From: a virus
IMG/VR virus record: IMGVR_UViG_3300049024_000110
Coordinates: 1-30,326 of that record
DNA length: 30,326 bases
Direction: 5' to 3' (one strand)
Part shown: positions 10,213 to 19,161 of the stretch, piece by piece
Layout of the letters: every line of letters starts with the position of its first letter
Numbering within the stretch: position 1 is the stretch's first letter
Program-made: the position numbers and the translations under genes
Notes under the pieces: model-generated
Databases searched by the model: none
What the model was told of the DNA's origin: nothing
What the model saw: only the letters and a program-made list of their open reading frames with translations

Positions 10213-10976
10213 TAACCTTTGATTGTTTGGGTATTGTTACTGCGCAAAGCTTCCTTGAGATCATCGATCGAGATATCTAAGTTGTTCACCAACGCGTCAT
10301 CAGATTCATTCTCCCAGATATCTTTCATCTCTTTCGCTTCACCACGGGAGAATTTCTTTGTCTCAAAAAGACGATGTTGCCAATGGATGTAGTACTGCAA
10401 AGCTTTGAATGCGTATTCATGGATGACAGTTTTTCCAGTCGGATTAATACCATCAGAGATGTACTCCAAGTACACCTTATTGACATTGTTCACTGGATTT
10501 TTGAAATCAAACTTCCGCGACTTCCAGTCGGCACTGAAATATCCGCGATGGTTGTAATCACATATAGCACCGTAGTAATGATTGCCACCGTTATACCATA
10601 GATCTTCTGTGTAGAATGGAAGGAAGTTGTCAGTAACCGTGGCTATCTCGATATCAGGACAAGGGGCATCACCAGAAATTTTCGAGATACTTTTATCTGA
10701 TGTGAAGACCTTGATTGTGTTTCCGCAACGGAACCCAATCTTAGTCCAGTCGACCATGTCTTCAGGGAAATTCACACTCTTCCATGGCGTCATCTCAAGT
10801 TCAACGAAATGAATATCGCGGAGCACGGTAAACGTTAGCTTACGCACTCCGTCAAGACACCACTTATGAAACTGATTGAATCGCTCAACGCCATACTGCA
10901 AATCATCCAATGCCGCATATGTCGCTGCAGATGCGGTATAGAATTTTGCGTTTCCTCCTAGCTTCTTGTCAGACAT
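10212..10976 (-). CDS. Putative ring/tail-hub type protein, 254 aa
   Basis: A 254-residue soluble protein rich in aromatic residues, without transmembrane segments. The first half is beta-rich (VRKLTFTVLRDIHFVELEM, then a WTKIGFRCGN motif that looks like a baseplate or collar beta-sandwich). The C-terminal third is helical (an EYAFKALQYYIHWQHR stretch) and ends with an acidic helix. It lies third in a tightly packed set: its start overlaps the 217-residue gene by 8 bases, and its stop overlaps the muzzle start by one. In crAss-like phages the genes between capsid and muzzle encode the ring and hub proteins joining portal to tail, and this gene fits one of them. I cannot say which ring. Confidence 0.6.
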   Translation of the reverse strand: MSDKKLGGNAKFYTASAATYAALDDLQYGVERFNQFHKWCLDGVRKLTFTVLRDIHFVELEMTPWKSVNFPEDMVDWTKIGFRCGNTIKVFTSDKSISKISGDAPCPDIEIATVTDNFLPFYTEDLWYNGGNHYYGAICDYNHRGYFSADWKSRKFDFKNPVNNVNKVYLEYISDGINPTGKTVIHEYAFKALQYYIHWQHRLFETKKFSRGEAKEMKDIWENESDDALVNNLDISIDDLKEALRSNNTQTIKG

Positions 10977-11622
10977 TCTGAGGTCTTATGTTAGGGTTGT
11001 TGTCATTAACTCGATCATTCGGAAAGCGATTCAATATGTCGTTCTTCACGACACGCTTCACTCGCGCAATATTCTCACCCAACACTGGAAGAGGATCATC
11101 ATTTCCCCAGGTATCCGGAGCTGGAACAATAAGCTTAAGAAGGACTTTGGTTACTTTATCTTGAAGGATGTTCCTCATCCAGTATACCTTGCGACCTTCA
11201 GCATAGAATCCATAATTATCACGCTCGAAATTGCCATGCTGCAGATGCACTGTAACTCCCGGATTTGTTACCGGAATCATTTGTTTCAATGGTGTGCGCA
11301 TGTCGGCCAAACAATGAAGTCCTTTGTTCCAGGACATTGACATGAAAGTTGACGGAAGATCTATGTAAGCACGTTTCGTCGATGCTTCATATTGAACCTG
11401 AACATCAAAGTAAGAAGCGATGTATTGCGTGATATGTGACCGGTCGTTCTCGCCGTCAGATCCCGCGCGACGATTAAGGAGCTCGAGCTTCAGATCTTCA
11501 CGCAAAGCGTCACGGACCGAAAGGCGAACGAACGCCTCATCATAAGGCGAATCATCTGGAATGGGTCCGCCACTAAGATCCTTGATCACGCTTTCCGTTA
11601 TGGTGTTCAGTGTCTCAATCAT
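10969..11622 (-). CDS. Putative tail ring protein, 217 aa
   Basis: A 217-residue protein with a helical N-terminus (residues 1-55, acidic and basic alternating) and a beta-rich centre. The centre contains a YIDLPSTFMSMSWNKGLHCL segment and several Tyr/Trp-rich strands. The C-terminal 50 residues are basic and helical, ending in an Asn-rich tail. Size and position fit the ring proteins that form the collar below the portal in crAss-like podoviruses. The start overlaps the stop of the 216-residue gene by four bases (ATGA type), and the end overlaps the next start by eight. No catalytic motif is visible. The role is inferred from operon order and general fold. Confidence 0.6.
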   Translation of the reverse strand: MIETLNTITESVIKDLSGGPIPDDSPYDEAFVRLSVRDALREDLKLELLNRRAGSDGENDRSHITQYIASYFDVQVQYEASTKRAYIDLPSTFMSMSWNKGLHCLADMRTPLKQMIPVTNPGVTVHLQHGNFERDNYGFYAEGRKVYWMRNILQDKVTKVLLKLIVPAPDTWGNDDPLPVLGENIARVKRVVKNDILNRFPNDRVNDNNPNIRPQNV

Positions 11623-12269
11623 TTTTGTTGATCAGTTGCGCGCGCCTGTTCAGAATATACTGTGAGTTCCCGGTCACGAAGGTTTACACCCATCGCAGCC
11701 AGAACTCGCTTCTTTATGTCATTGAATAATGCAGGTGAGAATTCGATATCCACCGTATTATCCTCGTCGTACACATAGCGATTACCAACCTTGGTATAGA
11801 CATACACTGGACGTGTAGGAGCCTTGAAATACTCCATCACCACATTCTGGCTAGGATACACTTCAAGTACGGGTGTAGGAGGATCTGCTCCCTCCTGGAT
11901 CTCAATACGAGCTATAACATTTGTTGCACTCGGCGGATTCACCTTACTGTTCTTTCTGTCATTCCAGAATTTATCGGGAACCAGGTCTACTTTGACATCA
12001 GCCAAAGTTCTGATCGCTCGACAATGGAGGTAATCCTCTGGAAGATTACCCTTATTCAGAGTGATCGTAATAGCCTTTTTCCGCTTAAAAGGATTGAGAT
12101 AATCCTCGATCTTCTGGTTTTTGGGGTAATTGTCGTAGTAGGTGTTGAAGAGCTCTGTAATGACCTCGTATACCACCAGATCAATGTTTTCCGGGGGCTG
12201 CTTCGTAGCGATATTCTTTCCCGCCAGGAAATTGCAGAGATCGTGAACGTCTTTGATGAATGTCGCCAT
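11619..12269 (-). CDS. Putative tail ring / connector protein, 216 aa
   Basis: A 216-residue protein. Residues 1-60 are helical, including an LVVYEVITELFNTYYDNY stretch typical of adaptor proteins that bind the portal. Residues 65-175 are beta-rich, with a PVLEVYPSQNVVMEYFKAP segment and a VYTKVGNRYVYDEDNTVDIEF hairpin region. The C-terminus is helical (FNDIKKRVLAAMGVNLRD). This architecture resembles head-to-tail connector and ring proteins of crAss-like phages. It is the first gene of the tail operon: a terminator and a pair of AACAWWTGTT-type dyads lie just upstream, the nearer one ending 3 bases before the ATG. No Shine-Dalgarno sequence precedes the start. Identity as ring protein is probable, the exact number unknown. 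Confidence 0.6.
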   Translation of the reverse strand: MATFIKDVHDLCNFLAGKNIATKQPPENIDLVVYEVITELFNTYYDNYPKNQKIEDYLNPFKRKKAITITLNKGNLPEDYLHCRAIRTLADVKVDLVPDKFWNDRKNSKVNPPSATNVIARIEIQEGADPPTPVLEVYPSQNVVMEYFKAPTRPVYVYTKVGNRYVYDEDNTVDIEFSPALFNDIKKRVLAAMGVNLRDRELTVYSEQARATDQQK

Positions 12270-12272
12270 TTA

Positions 12273-12308
12273 AACAAATGTTCTACAAAATACATCAAAT
12301 GTTATAAT
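12273..12308. promoter_or_regulatory. Paired AACAWWTGTT dyads upstream of the ring/muzzle operon
   Basis: Two copies, 12273-12285 (AACAAATGTTCTA) and 12294-12308 (ATCAAATGTTATAAT), start 21 bp apart. The core AACAnnTGTT is an inverted repeat, so each copy could bind a dimer. Position between a terminator and the first ring-protein gene suggests the operator or promoter of that operon. The same motif occurs at 25173, 25195 and 25935. Activator, repressor or sigma-factor role cannot be told apart from sequence. Confidence 0.45.
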
Positions 12309-12320
12309 TCCACACAAAAA

Positions 12321-12349
12321 AATTTTTACCCCTCGTTTTTTAGGGTAAG
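12321..12349 (-). terminator. Intrinsic terminator of the fibre operon
   Basis: Read on the minus strand, the end of the 624-residue gene forms TTACCC / GGGTAA arms around an A-rich loop that includes the stop codon, followed by AAATTTTTTT. It separates the fibre cluster from the ring/muzzle operon. Confidence 0.6.
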
Positions 12350-14214
12350 AATAGCTTATGGCCGGAAAAGCACCCAGCGGTATATCCTAAATTCACATTG
12401 TTCGAATAACCATCGATATCGTAGTTGCCGCCATACAGATTGAAGGATGCAAGGCTGGCACCAGCATTAAACACCGGGCTCCCGCTCGTACCGGGACGAT
12501 ATGTCTGCGTCAGAATCAACTGTGATTCACTTGCTGTCCTTCTGAACGTATTGGAGATAGTCCATCCAGATCTGTCAGAGGGCAACGTACCGACGTCGCG
12601 AATTTCGTCGTATGGGGAATCGTTGCTTCCGCCGGTTGAGATCGCGTTATATGCGATCTTCAATGTGGCATCCGGAAACGTGCTTGGCGCATCAAACTGA
12701 ACGCCAAATGGGTTATTATTAACATCAGCACAGATGAACGTATTATTGAATATCTCAACGTGACAAGCGATCTGGTCTTCGTAGTTGATGAAGAAGAACT
12801 GGTTTGGGTTTGTTGTAACTGTGGATCGTTGTCTGCAGTAGTTGGCGTAGAAATGATAATTACCATTGCCTGTAAATCCATTTTGCAGGGAGCTGAACAT
12901 CTCCACGTCCTCGAAGTAATTTCTGGCCACGTATGCAATACCACGATTACCGTCGTTGAACGATATCGCTGAGTTGTGTGAGCTGTTTGCCTCCAATGCG
13001 TTATTCCTTCCGTAATTACAGATGACAATCGCACCGGTTGTCGATGTAAACTGAATGAAGTCCCTACCTGTGTTGATCACGCTATTGTAGCCAATGAAGA
13101 TGTCACCGACACTATATGCACGATATATCCCTGTAATCGCCGCATCCTCAAAATGGCCAAGGTAAATCCCTTCGTCACGCGCATTTTCTATCTTGAGGTT
13201 AAAGCCATCAAAATATGCAGGCGTGAAGTATCCAGGATCTCCGATGGTTCCATTACAGTCGGCTGAGACTGACGCATCTGCATTTGTACCAGCAAACTGT
13301 AGGCATGCTCCCCCTAAGGTGTTAACACCGCGAGTCTGATCAAAGTGAACATTAAAGATCCTGATACCTTTGATGTACGACCCGATGAAATACATCAACT
13401 GTGATTGATCTCCAGCGGTACTTCTTCCATTCAACTTAATTCCGTACCTATCCGAAGTACCTTTCCCGTCGATCGTTACGTATTGGCATCGTTCGCCAAA
13501 CAACAACAACTGTTGAGTACTTGTCTCGGTCAACGTGACCTGGCCACCCACGTTCTGAATTCTAACCGGACTGGCCTCTGTCCCGATCAGTCCAATCCAA
13601 TCGATGTTAACTCCAACGAAATTGTTTTTCAGGGCGATCTTGAATCCTGGTCGAACCACCTCTTGAAAATCAAATGATGCATTCGTTCCCCCGTCGTATG
13701 TGATTGAAAGTCCGCCTGGGATTGAGTACGTGCCAGCCTGTACTTGAGCCAGGTCGATAACAAGATTTGCGTCACCTTCAATAAACTTCGGTGGTTCTAT
13801 TCTCAACCCGCGGATGTAATTTCTGGGCTTAATGGCATTAAGGCCTACAGCATTGACGGTTATGTCGTACCACCCTTCAGGTAAGGTTGATAAATCGATT
13901 TCATCCCCTAACGGTGTCGCATCAATACTTCCATCTTCAGAGTCTGTGACAGTCCATGAATAGACAACACCGTAACTTCGTTCAGATCCACTCGAAAATG
14001 AAGTAGCATGCAATACTACCGGTTCATTCGTTCGGCCAACATATAGAAATGGATCCTTCGTGCTGGCTGGCTGCATCTCAGGAACCGAAACAGAGTCGAT
14101 CGACTGAAACAGCGTTTGTTTTTGTGTATTAGTAACCGATGGAAGAACCTGTATCTGAGCTGCACTGGCAATAGCCAGCGCGAGCTGTAAAACAATTAAT
14201 GCTATTTTTTTCAT
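12340..14214 (-). CDS. Tailspike-like right-handed beta-helix protein with signal peptide, 624 aa
   Basis: Residues 1-19 form a clear Sec-type signal peptide: two Lys, a Leu/Ala/Ile-rich core, and SAA before Gln20. Residues about 35-130 look like a PKD/Ig-type beta-sandwich (YSWTVTDSEDGS, EGWYDITVNA). From about 200 to 540 short strands repeat in the rhythm of a pectate-lyase-type parallel beta-helix (VTIDGKG, IRIFNVHF, GIYLGHFEDAAITG, DIFIGYNSVINTGRDFIQF, VEIFNNTFI). Such folds in phages are receptor-binding spikes that often degrade capsule or exopolysaccharide. I cannot assign catalytic residues. The start overlaps the preceding stop by one base. A phage spike should not need a signal peptide, so this is odd; the two neighbouring fibre genes show the same oddity. 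It is the last gene before a terminator. Confidence 0.75.
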   Translation of the reverse strand: MKKIALIVLQLALAIASAAQIQVLPSVTNTQKQTLFQSIDSVSVPEMQPASTKDPFLYVGRTNEPVVLHATSFSSGSERSYGVVYSWTVTDSEDGSIDATPLGDEIDLSTLPEGWYDITVNAVGLNAIKPRNYIRGLRIEPPKFIEGDANLVIDLAQVQAGTYSIPGGLSITYDGGTNASFDFQEVVRPGFKIALKNNFVGVNIDWIGLIGTEASPVRIQNVGGQVTLTETSTQQLLLFGERCQYVTIDGKGTSDRYGIKLNGRSTAGDQSQLMYFIGSYIKGIRIFNVHFDQTRGVNTLGGACLQFAGTNADASVSADCNGTIGDPGYFTPAYFDGFNLKIENARDEGIYLGHFEDAAITGIYRAYSVGDIFIGYNSVINTGRDFIQFTSTTGAIVICNYGRNNALEANSSHNSAISFNDGNRGIAYVARNYFEDVEMFSSLQNGFTGNGNYHFYANYCRQRSTVTTNPNQFFFINYEDQIACHVEIFNNTFICADVNNNPFGVQFDAPSTFPDATLKIAYNAISTGGSNDSPYDEIRDVGTLPSDRSGWTISNTFRRTASESQLILTQTYRPGTSGSPVFNAGASLASFNLYGGNYDIDGYSNNVNLGYTAGCFSGHKLFLP

Positions 14215-17200
14215 CAGGCGGCTAATTTGTATTCATTGTGATCATCCTCTTTGTTACGAGCTTTTCGTAGCGAAAGGATGATCAACACATAGTACCACGG
14301 GATTGAACTGTGGTTTGTTGAGAGTCTAATACCTTGGTAAATAAGTGGAGCAAGCTTACCGTTGCCTTGATCGTTCGGATGAACCACATCTATAAAATCG
14401 CCGTCCTGTATCTTTAGCGCTCGCCATGGATTTACAAAAATAATATTGTACCCCTGCTCGCTAAGTCTTTCGATCATCAGCATCTTCTGATACATCAGAT
14501 CTTGTGACCGAGCTCGCCTGTTTGCATCATCATGTTCTGTCTCGCCAACGACAACAAACCGAACCCCTGGTATATCGCGCTTGTATGAAAACATCAACCT
14601 CTCCCATTCTTCAACCTCACGATCGAAAAGAGTTTCAGAGGTCATCGCGTTGGTACCGACAAAATTTACAATTATGTTGGCTGGATAGGTACCGTTCACT
14701 GAGAGTATTCCTGGTGCCGTGGAAAGAAGACCATCGGAATCTTCACCATTCAAACCATAGTGGTTTACTGGAGCTGAACCTTGTGAACCAATATAAGTCG
14801 TTCCTGAAATATCGCTATCGGCAAGCGTTAATGTTCTTACACCAATGTACAAACCATTGGTTGTGACACCAGCGGTACCGCTAACTGTACGGGAATCACC
14901 ATCAGGTCTAACCGTCGGCGATGTTAGCGTACTAAGACCAGAAGGCACTGTTGTTGATGGAGAGTCTTCAGGTCGCCAGCGATAGTTAAATGCTTGCGTA
15001 AAGGGAGTTACTGTAAGTGTTCCGGATTTTGTCATTGTAACTGATCCACCGACGCGATCAACCCAATTCGCATTTCCGGATTCACTTCCAAAAAGAAGTG
15101 TGATACCATCCTCTTCTACATAAACATTATTCTTAGTAGCCTGATAACTTGCTTCAACTTCATTGTCAGTCATCCCTGTGTTTTCATATAATGCCACCGC
15201 AAGTATTCCTCCAGTGAACTGACTTCCACCTGAAAGGGCTCCAATGATAAGATCATCTGTAGATGTTGTTATTCCGGATACAGCAACTGCAGTGTTCTCT
15301 TTGTGGCCATTGCGATAGGAGTACATGAATCCTCCACGAATCACAAAATGGTAGATACTGATATCATCCTCTTTTTCAGAGAATGTTACATTCCGACTGC
15401 GCTTGATCGTGTTGGTACCATCACGCACACGAAGAGCAAGATCAGATCCTGCAGCATTAGCGATAGCCTCTACGGCCCACCCGTTTCCACTTACCGCCGC
15501 TGTTTTACCAAAGATCACCATTGAACCAGTCATGAACACTGGTTTGACGACAATCTTCACCGTCATCGATGAAGTTGCATTGTAACTTGATCCAGCTGTG
15601 TAAGCAAGTCTATTAGCCGACGACCAGCCAGTGATGTTATTGACACTGATCGTAGTCTTGCCTACATAGTTGTTCGCAGTGATCTCATCTACATAACCCA
15701 ATGGGGTAGTCCAACTTGTGAGGCTTCGTTTTCGAATTGGATCGATCTCATTGATGAATGAAGGGTCTGCGATAACCGAAGATGTCAGCTGCGCGTAAGT
15801 AAGTTCAGTAGTGTTTGTCCATCCGGTTGCAGTCTGCAGTGTAGCATTACCTGAAGGATTCGGCATTACTCTCGTCTCAGCAGCATTGTGCCAATTACCT
15901 GCGGCATTTCTGTTTGAAACATCGCCTCCTTGCGGTTTTGGATATTTTTTCGTTGCAAATCCGCCTTGTAGGGTTCCCCGGAAACCATTGTCTGCGTTGT
16001 ATTTAGTTCCGATCAATGAAGCTGTTGCAGCATCTAAAATTTCAACTTCTTTCAGTATACCAATATTGTTGTTTGATGTGCTCGTCCGCATCAATTGGCT
16101 AAAGGTGGTGCTCGTTGCATCAACAACGGACGGATTGCTGTCGATTAGAATCGTAAATCCATTGATCGTCAAAGTGACATTACCAAGTGGATCTCGTGTA
16201 AGAATTATTGTGGAAAAAACATTGTTTGCCCAACCGATCGCTGCGGCAGTACTCGCACACGATAACGTATATGTTGTTCCAGATCCTAGACGAAGGGTTC
16301 CATTCATTGAACCTGCTGATGTTCCAAACGCCAGCTGATTTGCTGTAGTCGCGGTACCGAGAATATCTTGCGTCGTAGCAATGGCGTCTGGGGCATAGAT
16401 GATTTTTATCGAGAACTTGGTGGTACTAAACAGTATGTTTGATGTAAGCGTCACATACTGATTAATTGCATTCAGTCTTCCGAGATGGCTGAAACCATTC
16501 AGTATGTTATAATGATATGTGTCCTGTGTACCGGTCCAATCGACTGTTCCGGAAAGTGTGGCATTTAAGGAGTTGACGGCATCAAAAGCTGTAGTGCCTG
16601 AGCCTTCTGCACATGGAATCACTGAGCCATTACTCAATACAATATGATAGACTGTCCCAGCTGTCGCAGTGATGGTGTTACCCACGATAGCAAGGGTGCT
16701 TGTACCTTCATCTGAGGTAATTGTGATGCCGGCGAGAGAGGAGAATGTAAAAACAAGGGTTCCATCAGAGGTAAGACAATGAGATTTTACAAGCGTTCCG
16801 TCATTATTATTACTACTTCGATCTTCGATCGTAGAGGTGCCGCTAAAGCCAGTTGATGTAAACAACCACTGAAGGTTATTATTGCCTGCGAAAACTGGTA
16901 AGGCGCCGGTGTTATTTGTTACTGCTGAGTTGGAGAAGGATGCAAGGAAATTATTATTGATATCCTTGATTCCAGATCCATCACCTGGATTGACGTATGT
17001 CAGAAGAGGAACATCTCCATCTATAACATTTGCGCTCAATGTTAACTCAATTGTCTTCGCGACCCCATCAATAATTTGTGCAGTGATGATCGGATTACTC
17101 GCAACACCACTAATAGACCACTGTAAATTATTCGGCGTTTGGGTGTTAATATCAGAAGCGTCCGAAAGTGTTACGGTGATTAGATTCGGAGTAGTATTTT

Positions 17201-17342
17201 CAACTGCGGCGGATGAAAAAACTGGTGGAGCGGTCTCTGTTCTATTCGGAAAGGAGCTTGATACTCCACTTTGAATAAGTAGATCCTGCGAAAAACCCGA
17301 GAATGATAGAATCGCAAAAAGTAAAACAAATAGCTTTCTCAT
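14214..17342 (-). CDS. Large fibre protein with two LamG-like domains, SGNH hydrolase and signal peptide
   Basis: The chosen start is the ATG at 17342, 4 bases after the previous stop. An in-frame ATG at 17366 would add eight residues before the basic start of the signal peptide and overlap the previous gene. Residues 1-19 (MRKLFVLLF core, cleavage near FSQ) form a signal peptide. Then come a bacterial Ig-like region (about 35-130) and two concanavalin/LamG-like regions (about 280-430 and 570-730). A C-terminal SGNH/GDSL hydrolase spans about 810-1000: GDS near 815, a conserved Gly near 862, VGTN near 894, DVVHPN near 985-990. SGNH domains in fibres usually remove acetyl groups from surface glycans. 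The last 30 residues contain a short apolar stretch (WYYVLIILSL) followed by Arg/Lys, like a weak membrane anchor. Neighbours are fibre genes on both sides. The domain reading is by eye. Confidence 0.7.
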   Translation of the reverse strand: MRKLFVLLFAILSFSGFSQDLLIQSGVSSSFPNRTETAPPVFSSAAVENTTPNLITVTLSDASDINTQTPNNLQWSISGVASNPIITAQIIDGVAKTIELTLSANVIDGDVPLLTYVNPGDGSGIKDINNNFLASFSNSAVTNNTGALPVFAGNNNLQWLFTSTGFSGTSTIEDRSSNNNDGTLVKSHCLTSDGTLVFTFSSLAGITITSDEGTSTLAIVGNTITATAGTVYHIVLSNGSVIPCAEGSGTTAFDAVNSLNATLSGTVDWTGTQDTYHYNILNGFSHLGRLNAINQYVTLTSNILFSTTKFSIKIIYAPDAIATTQDILGTATTANQLAFGTSAGSMNGTLRLGSGTTYTLSCASTAAAIGWANNVFSTIILTRDPLGNVTLTINGFTILIDSNPSVVDATSTTFSQLMRTSTSNNNIGILKEVEILDAATASLIGTKYNADNGFRGTLQGGFATKKYPKPQGGDVSNRNAAGNWHNAAETRVMPNPSGNATLQTATGWTNTTELTYAQLTSSVIADPSFINEIDPIRKRSLTSWTTPLGYVDEITANNYVGKTTISVNNITGWSSANRLAYTAGSSYNATSSMTVKIVVKPVFMTGSMVIFGKTAAVSGNGWAVEAIANAAGSDLALRVRDGTNTIKRSRNVTFSEKEDDISIYHFVIRGGFMYSYRNGHKENTAVAVSGITTSTDDLIIGALSGGSQFTGGILAVALYENTGMTDNEVEASYQATKNNVYVEEDGITLLFGSESGNANWVDRVGGSVTMTKSGTLTVTPFTQAFNYRWRPEDSPSTTVPSGLSTLTSPTVRPDGDSRTVSGTAGVTTNGLYIGVRTLTLADSDISGTTYIGSQGSAPVNHYGLNGEDSDGLLSTAPGILSVNGTYPANIIVNFVGTNAMTSETLFDREVEEWERLMFSYKRDIPGVRFVVVGETEHDDANRRARSQDLMYQKMLMIERLSEQGYNIIFVNPWRALKIQDGDFIDVVHPNDQGNGKLAPLIYQGIRLSTNHSSIPWYYVLIILSLRKARNKEDDHNEYKLAA

Positions 17343-17346
17343 GATC

Positions 17347-19155
17347 TTAGTTGTCTTTAGCTGCATCGGTTGTTATCCTGATTGAAATACCAAGAAGCTT
17401 CGCGTCAGCGTTTAGCGTGTCGCTTCCGTTGTCAGCATCTCTTGATATTTGTATTGCTAGAAAATCAGCGTCGGCAGGAGTACCGGCAAGTGTGATCGCT
17501 GATGTGGCCGAGGTGACATGAACATCATTGGCGGCTAGAAACGTATCTGTGACTGACTGTGCCGTCCCTAATGCGGTGCTCAGAGGATCGTCATTTGAAT
17601 ATGCTCCGCCATTAATACTCCAAATAACGTCGCCGGATCCACTCGCAGCTGTCCAATACACGACGACAGTTATGGTTCCATTATTATATTTCCTGGGTAA
17701 CACAAGCTGCAGTTGAGCAAACTCATCTGTTGCTGCATCGAAATCCAGGGATTGAATATTAAATAGAGAAGTCGAAATCTCTGTTCTTGCCAAGGCTGCG
17801 CATCCTGCGGTCACTCGTGGCCACATACCAGCTGATGAAATAAACAGATCTTGTGTTCCTGTAACGTCACCAGTTGTAAGGCCAGTGCACGTTGTGCATT
17901 CGGTACCTGAAAGGACCCACGTGTCAGTGAGTACCTTCTTAAAATACATCAGGTATCCTTTACCTTTTGAATTAAGAGTATGGCCAGTTGGCATTAATGC
18001 TGTAACACTACCCGCAAGAACTACCGTCAAAGACCCATCGCCACGATGTTCGACTACAAGTTGTGAACCGATCGGAAATGCTACAGTTGAATTGGCGGGC
18101 AATGTTAAGTTTTGAGGGCTCGCTGAGTTCATCACCACATGCTTGCTATCCTTGTCGGCAAGGACAAAAGTGTAATTACCGGTTTGCAAATTCTCGGTAA
18201 CAAGTTCGTCTGACTTTAGATCGAATGCCGCCTGTTGGGCAGTTGACACTGGCTTGTTAGCATCACTGGTATTATCGACGTTGTTCAACGCAAGAGTTGT
18301 CTTCGCCTGGGCTGGTGTTCGCGAGGCCCATGCGCTAGAAACCGCTACTAAGAAATTATCAGTGGTTGCGGTTAACCCAGCGATGGTGGTGAGATCAGCA
18401 TCAACATCTTGTTTGTTAGCAAGCGCATCAAACACCGCATTCTCGGATGGTGCCGTTGTTGTTGCGCCGTTATTTAACGCATCAACAACTAAAGCCAGGT
18501 CGGTACGATACTGAGCAAGTGTTCTATTCGTCCATGCACCAGCTTTCCTTTGAATGATATCATCATTCGATGGACTCAATGCCCCAATTGCTGTAAGATC
18601 TCCATCAATTGTCTGAGCGCCGATATCAGTCGGTGTTGGCCAGTTGATTACAGGATCCGTAGCCGTTCCGGTAACACCATCACCAGTCACACTTGCTACA
18701 CCTGAACCACCCCCGCCTGTTGCAAGGTCCTTCACGACGAATGAAGTACCATTGTAAGAAAGTGTGTAACTCGCCCCTGTTGTCGCCGCCGCCAGTTGTC
18801 CTGCGGTCAATGCCGCTCCTGACCTGGAAACAATCGGAACTGTAGCCAGTGCCCCAATTTTCAACGTAGAAGCTCCTGTATTCGCGTTGGCAAATTTCAA
18901 CTCAATAACAAGGTTCGTATAAGTCGTTACTCCCTCAATTGACACCGTGTATGTGTTGGTACCGGACGCCGTAGACGAAAATCTCGACTGCTTTGAGTTG
19001 ATGATCGCATTGTACATATTGACAGCATTGTCAGATATGTAGCTCTTGCCTTTGATTGTCGTCTGTACCTGAGTCTTAAGATCCGTATCAGTAGTCTGCG
19101 CGAGTGACAGAACACTGATCGCAACCAGATGGAAAAATAAAATGAACTTCTTCAT
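17347..19155 (-). CDS. Tail fibre protein with signal peptide, 602 aa
   Basis: Residues 1-19 are a Sec signal peptide (MKKFILFF core, SLA before Gln20). The mature part is classic phage tail fibre. Residues about 75-145 show the pattern 'NTGASTLKIG..PIVSRSGAALTAGQL...YNGTSFVVKD', widespread in fibre shafts. Two copies of a DxDLT-IxxL...W..RT-AQxxT-L unit lie at about 185-220 and 253-288. LNNVDNTSDANKPVSTAQQA at 290-309 is a hallmark of trimeric fibres. The C-terminal 180 residues look like a beta-rich receptor-binding head. The contradiction between export signal and fibre shaft is the notable point. The gene begins 6 bases after the stop of the small membrane protein and is followed 4 bases later by the SGNH fibre gene. 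Fibre assignment is firm, host receptor unknown. Confidence 0.85.
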   Translation of the reverse strand: MKKFILFFHLVAISVLSLAQTTDTDLKTQVQTTIKGKSYISDNAVNMYNAIINSKQSRFSSTASGTNTYTVSIEGVTTYTNLVIELKFANANTGASTLKIGALATVPIVSRSGAALTAGQLAAATTGASYTLSYNGTSFVVKDLATGGGGSGVASVTGDGVTGTATDPVINWPTPTDIGAQTIDGDLTAIGALSPSNDDIIQRKAGAWTNRTLAQYRTDLALVVDALNNGATTTAPSENAVFDALANKQDVDADLTTIAGLTATTDNFLVAVSSAWASRTPAQAKTTLALNNVDNTSDANKPVSTAQQAAFDLKSDELVTENLQTGNYTFVLADKDSKHVVMNSASPQNLTLPANSTVAFPIGSQLVVEHRGDGSLTVVLAGSVTALMPTGHTLNSKGKGYLMYFKKVLTDTWVLSGTECTTCTGLTTGDVTGTQDLFISSAGMWPRVTAGCAALARTEISTSLFNIQSLDFDAATDEFAQLQLVLPRKYNNGTITVVVYWTAASGSGDVIWSINGGAYSNDDPLSTALGTAQSVTDTFLAANDVHVTSATSAITLAGTPADADFLAIQISRDADNGSDTLNADAKLLGISIRITTDAAKDN

Positions 19156-19161
19156 GAGTGA

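Noticed and set aside
15811-16338. Plus-strand ORF of 175 codons
   Set aside because: Antisense to the SGNH fibre gene, which has recognisable domains throughout.
17343-17366. Upstream ATG for the SGNH fibre gene
   Set aside because: It would overlap the preceding gene and put eight residues before the signal peptide; the ATG at 17342 is a cleaner start.
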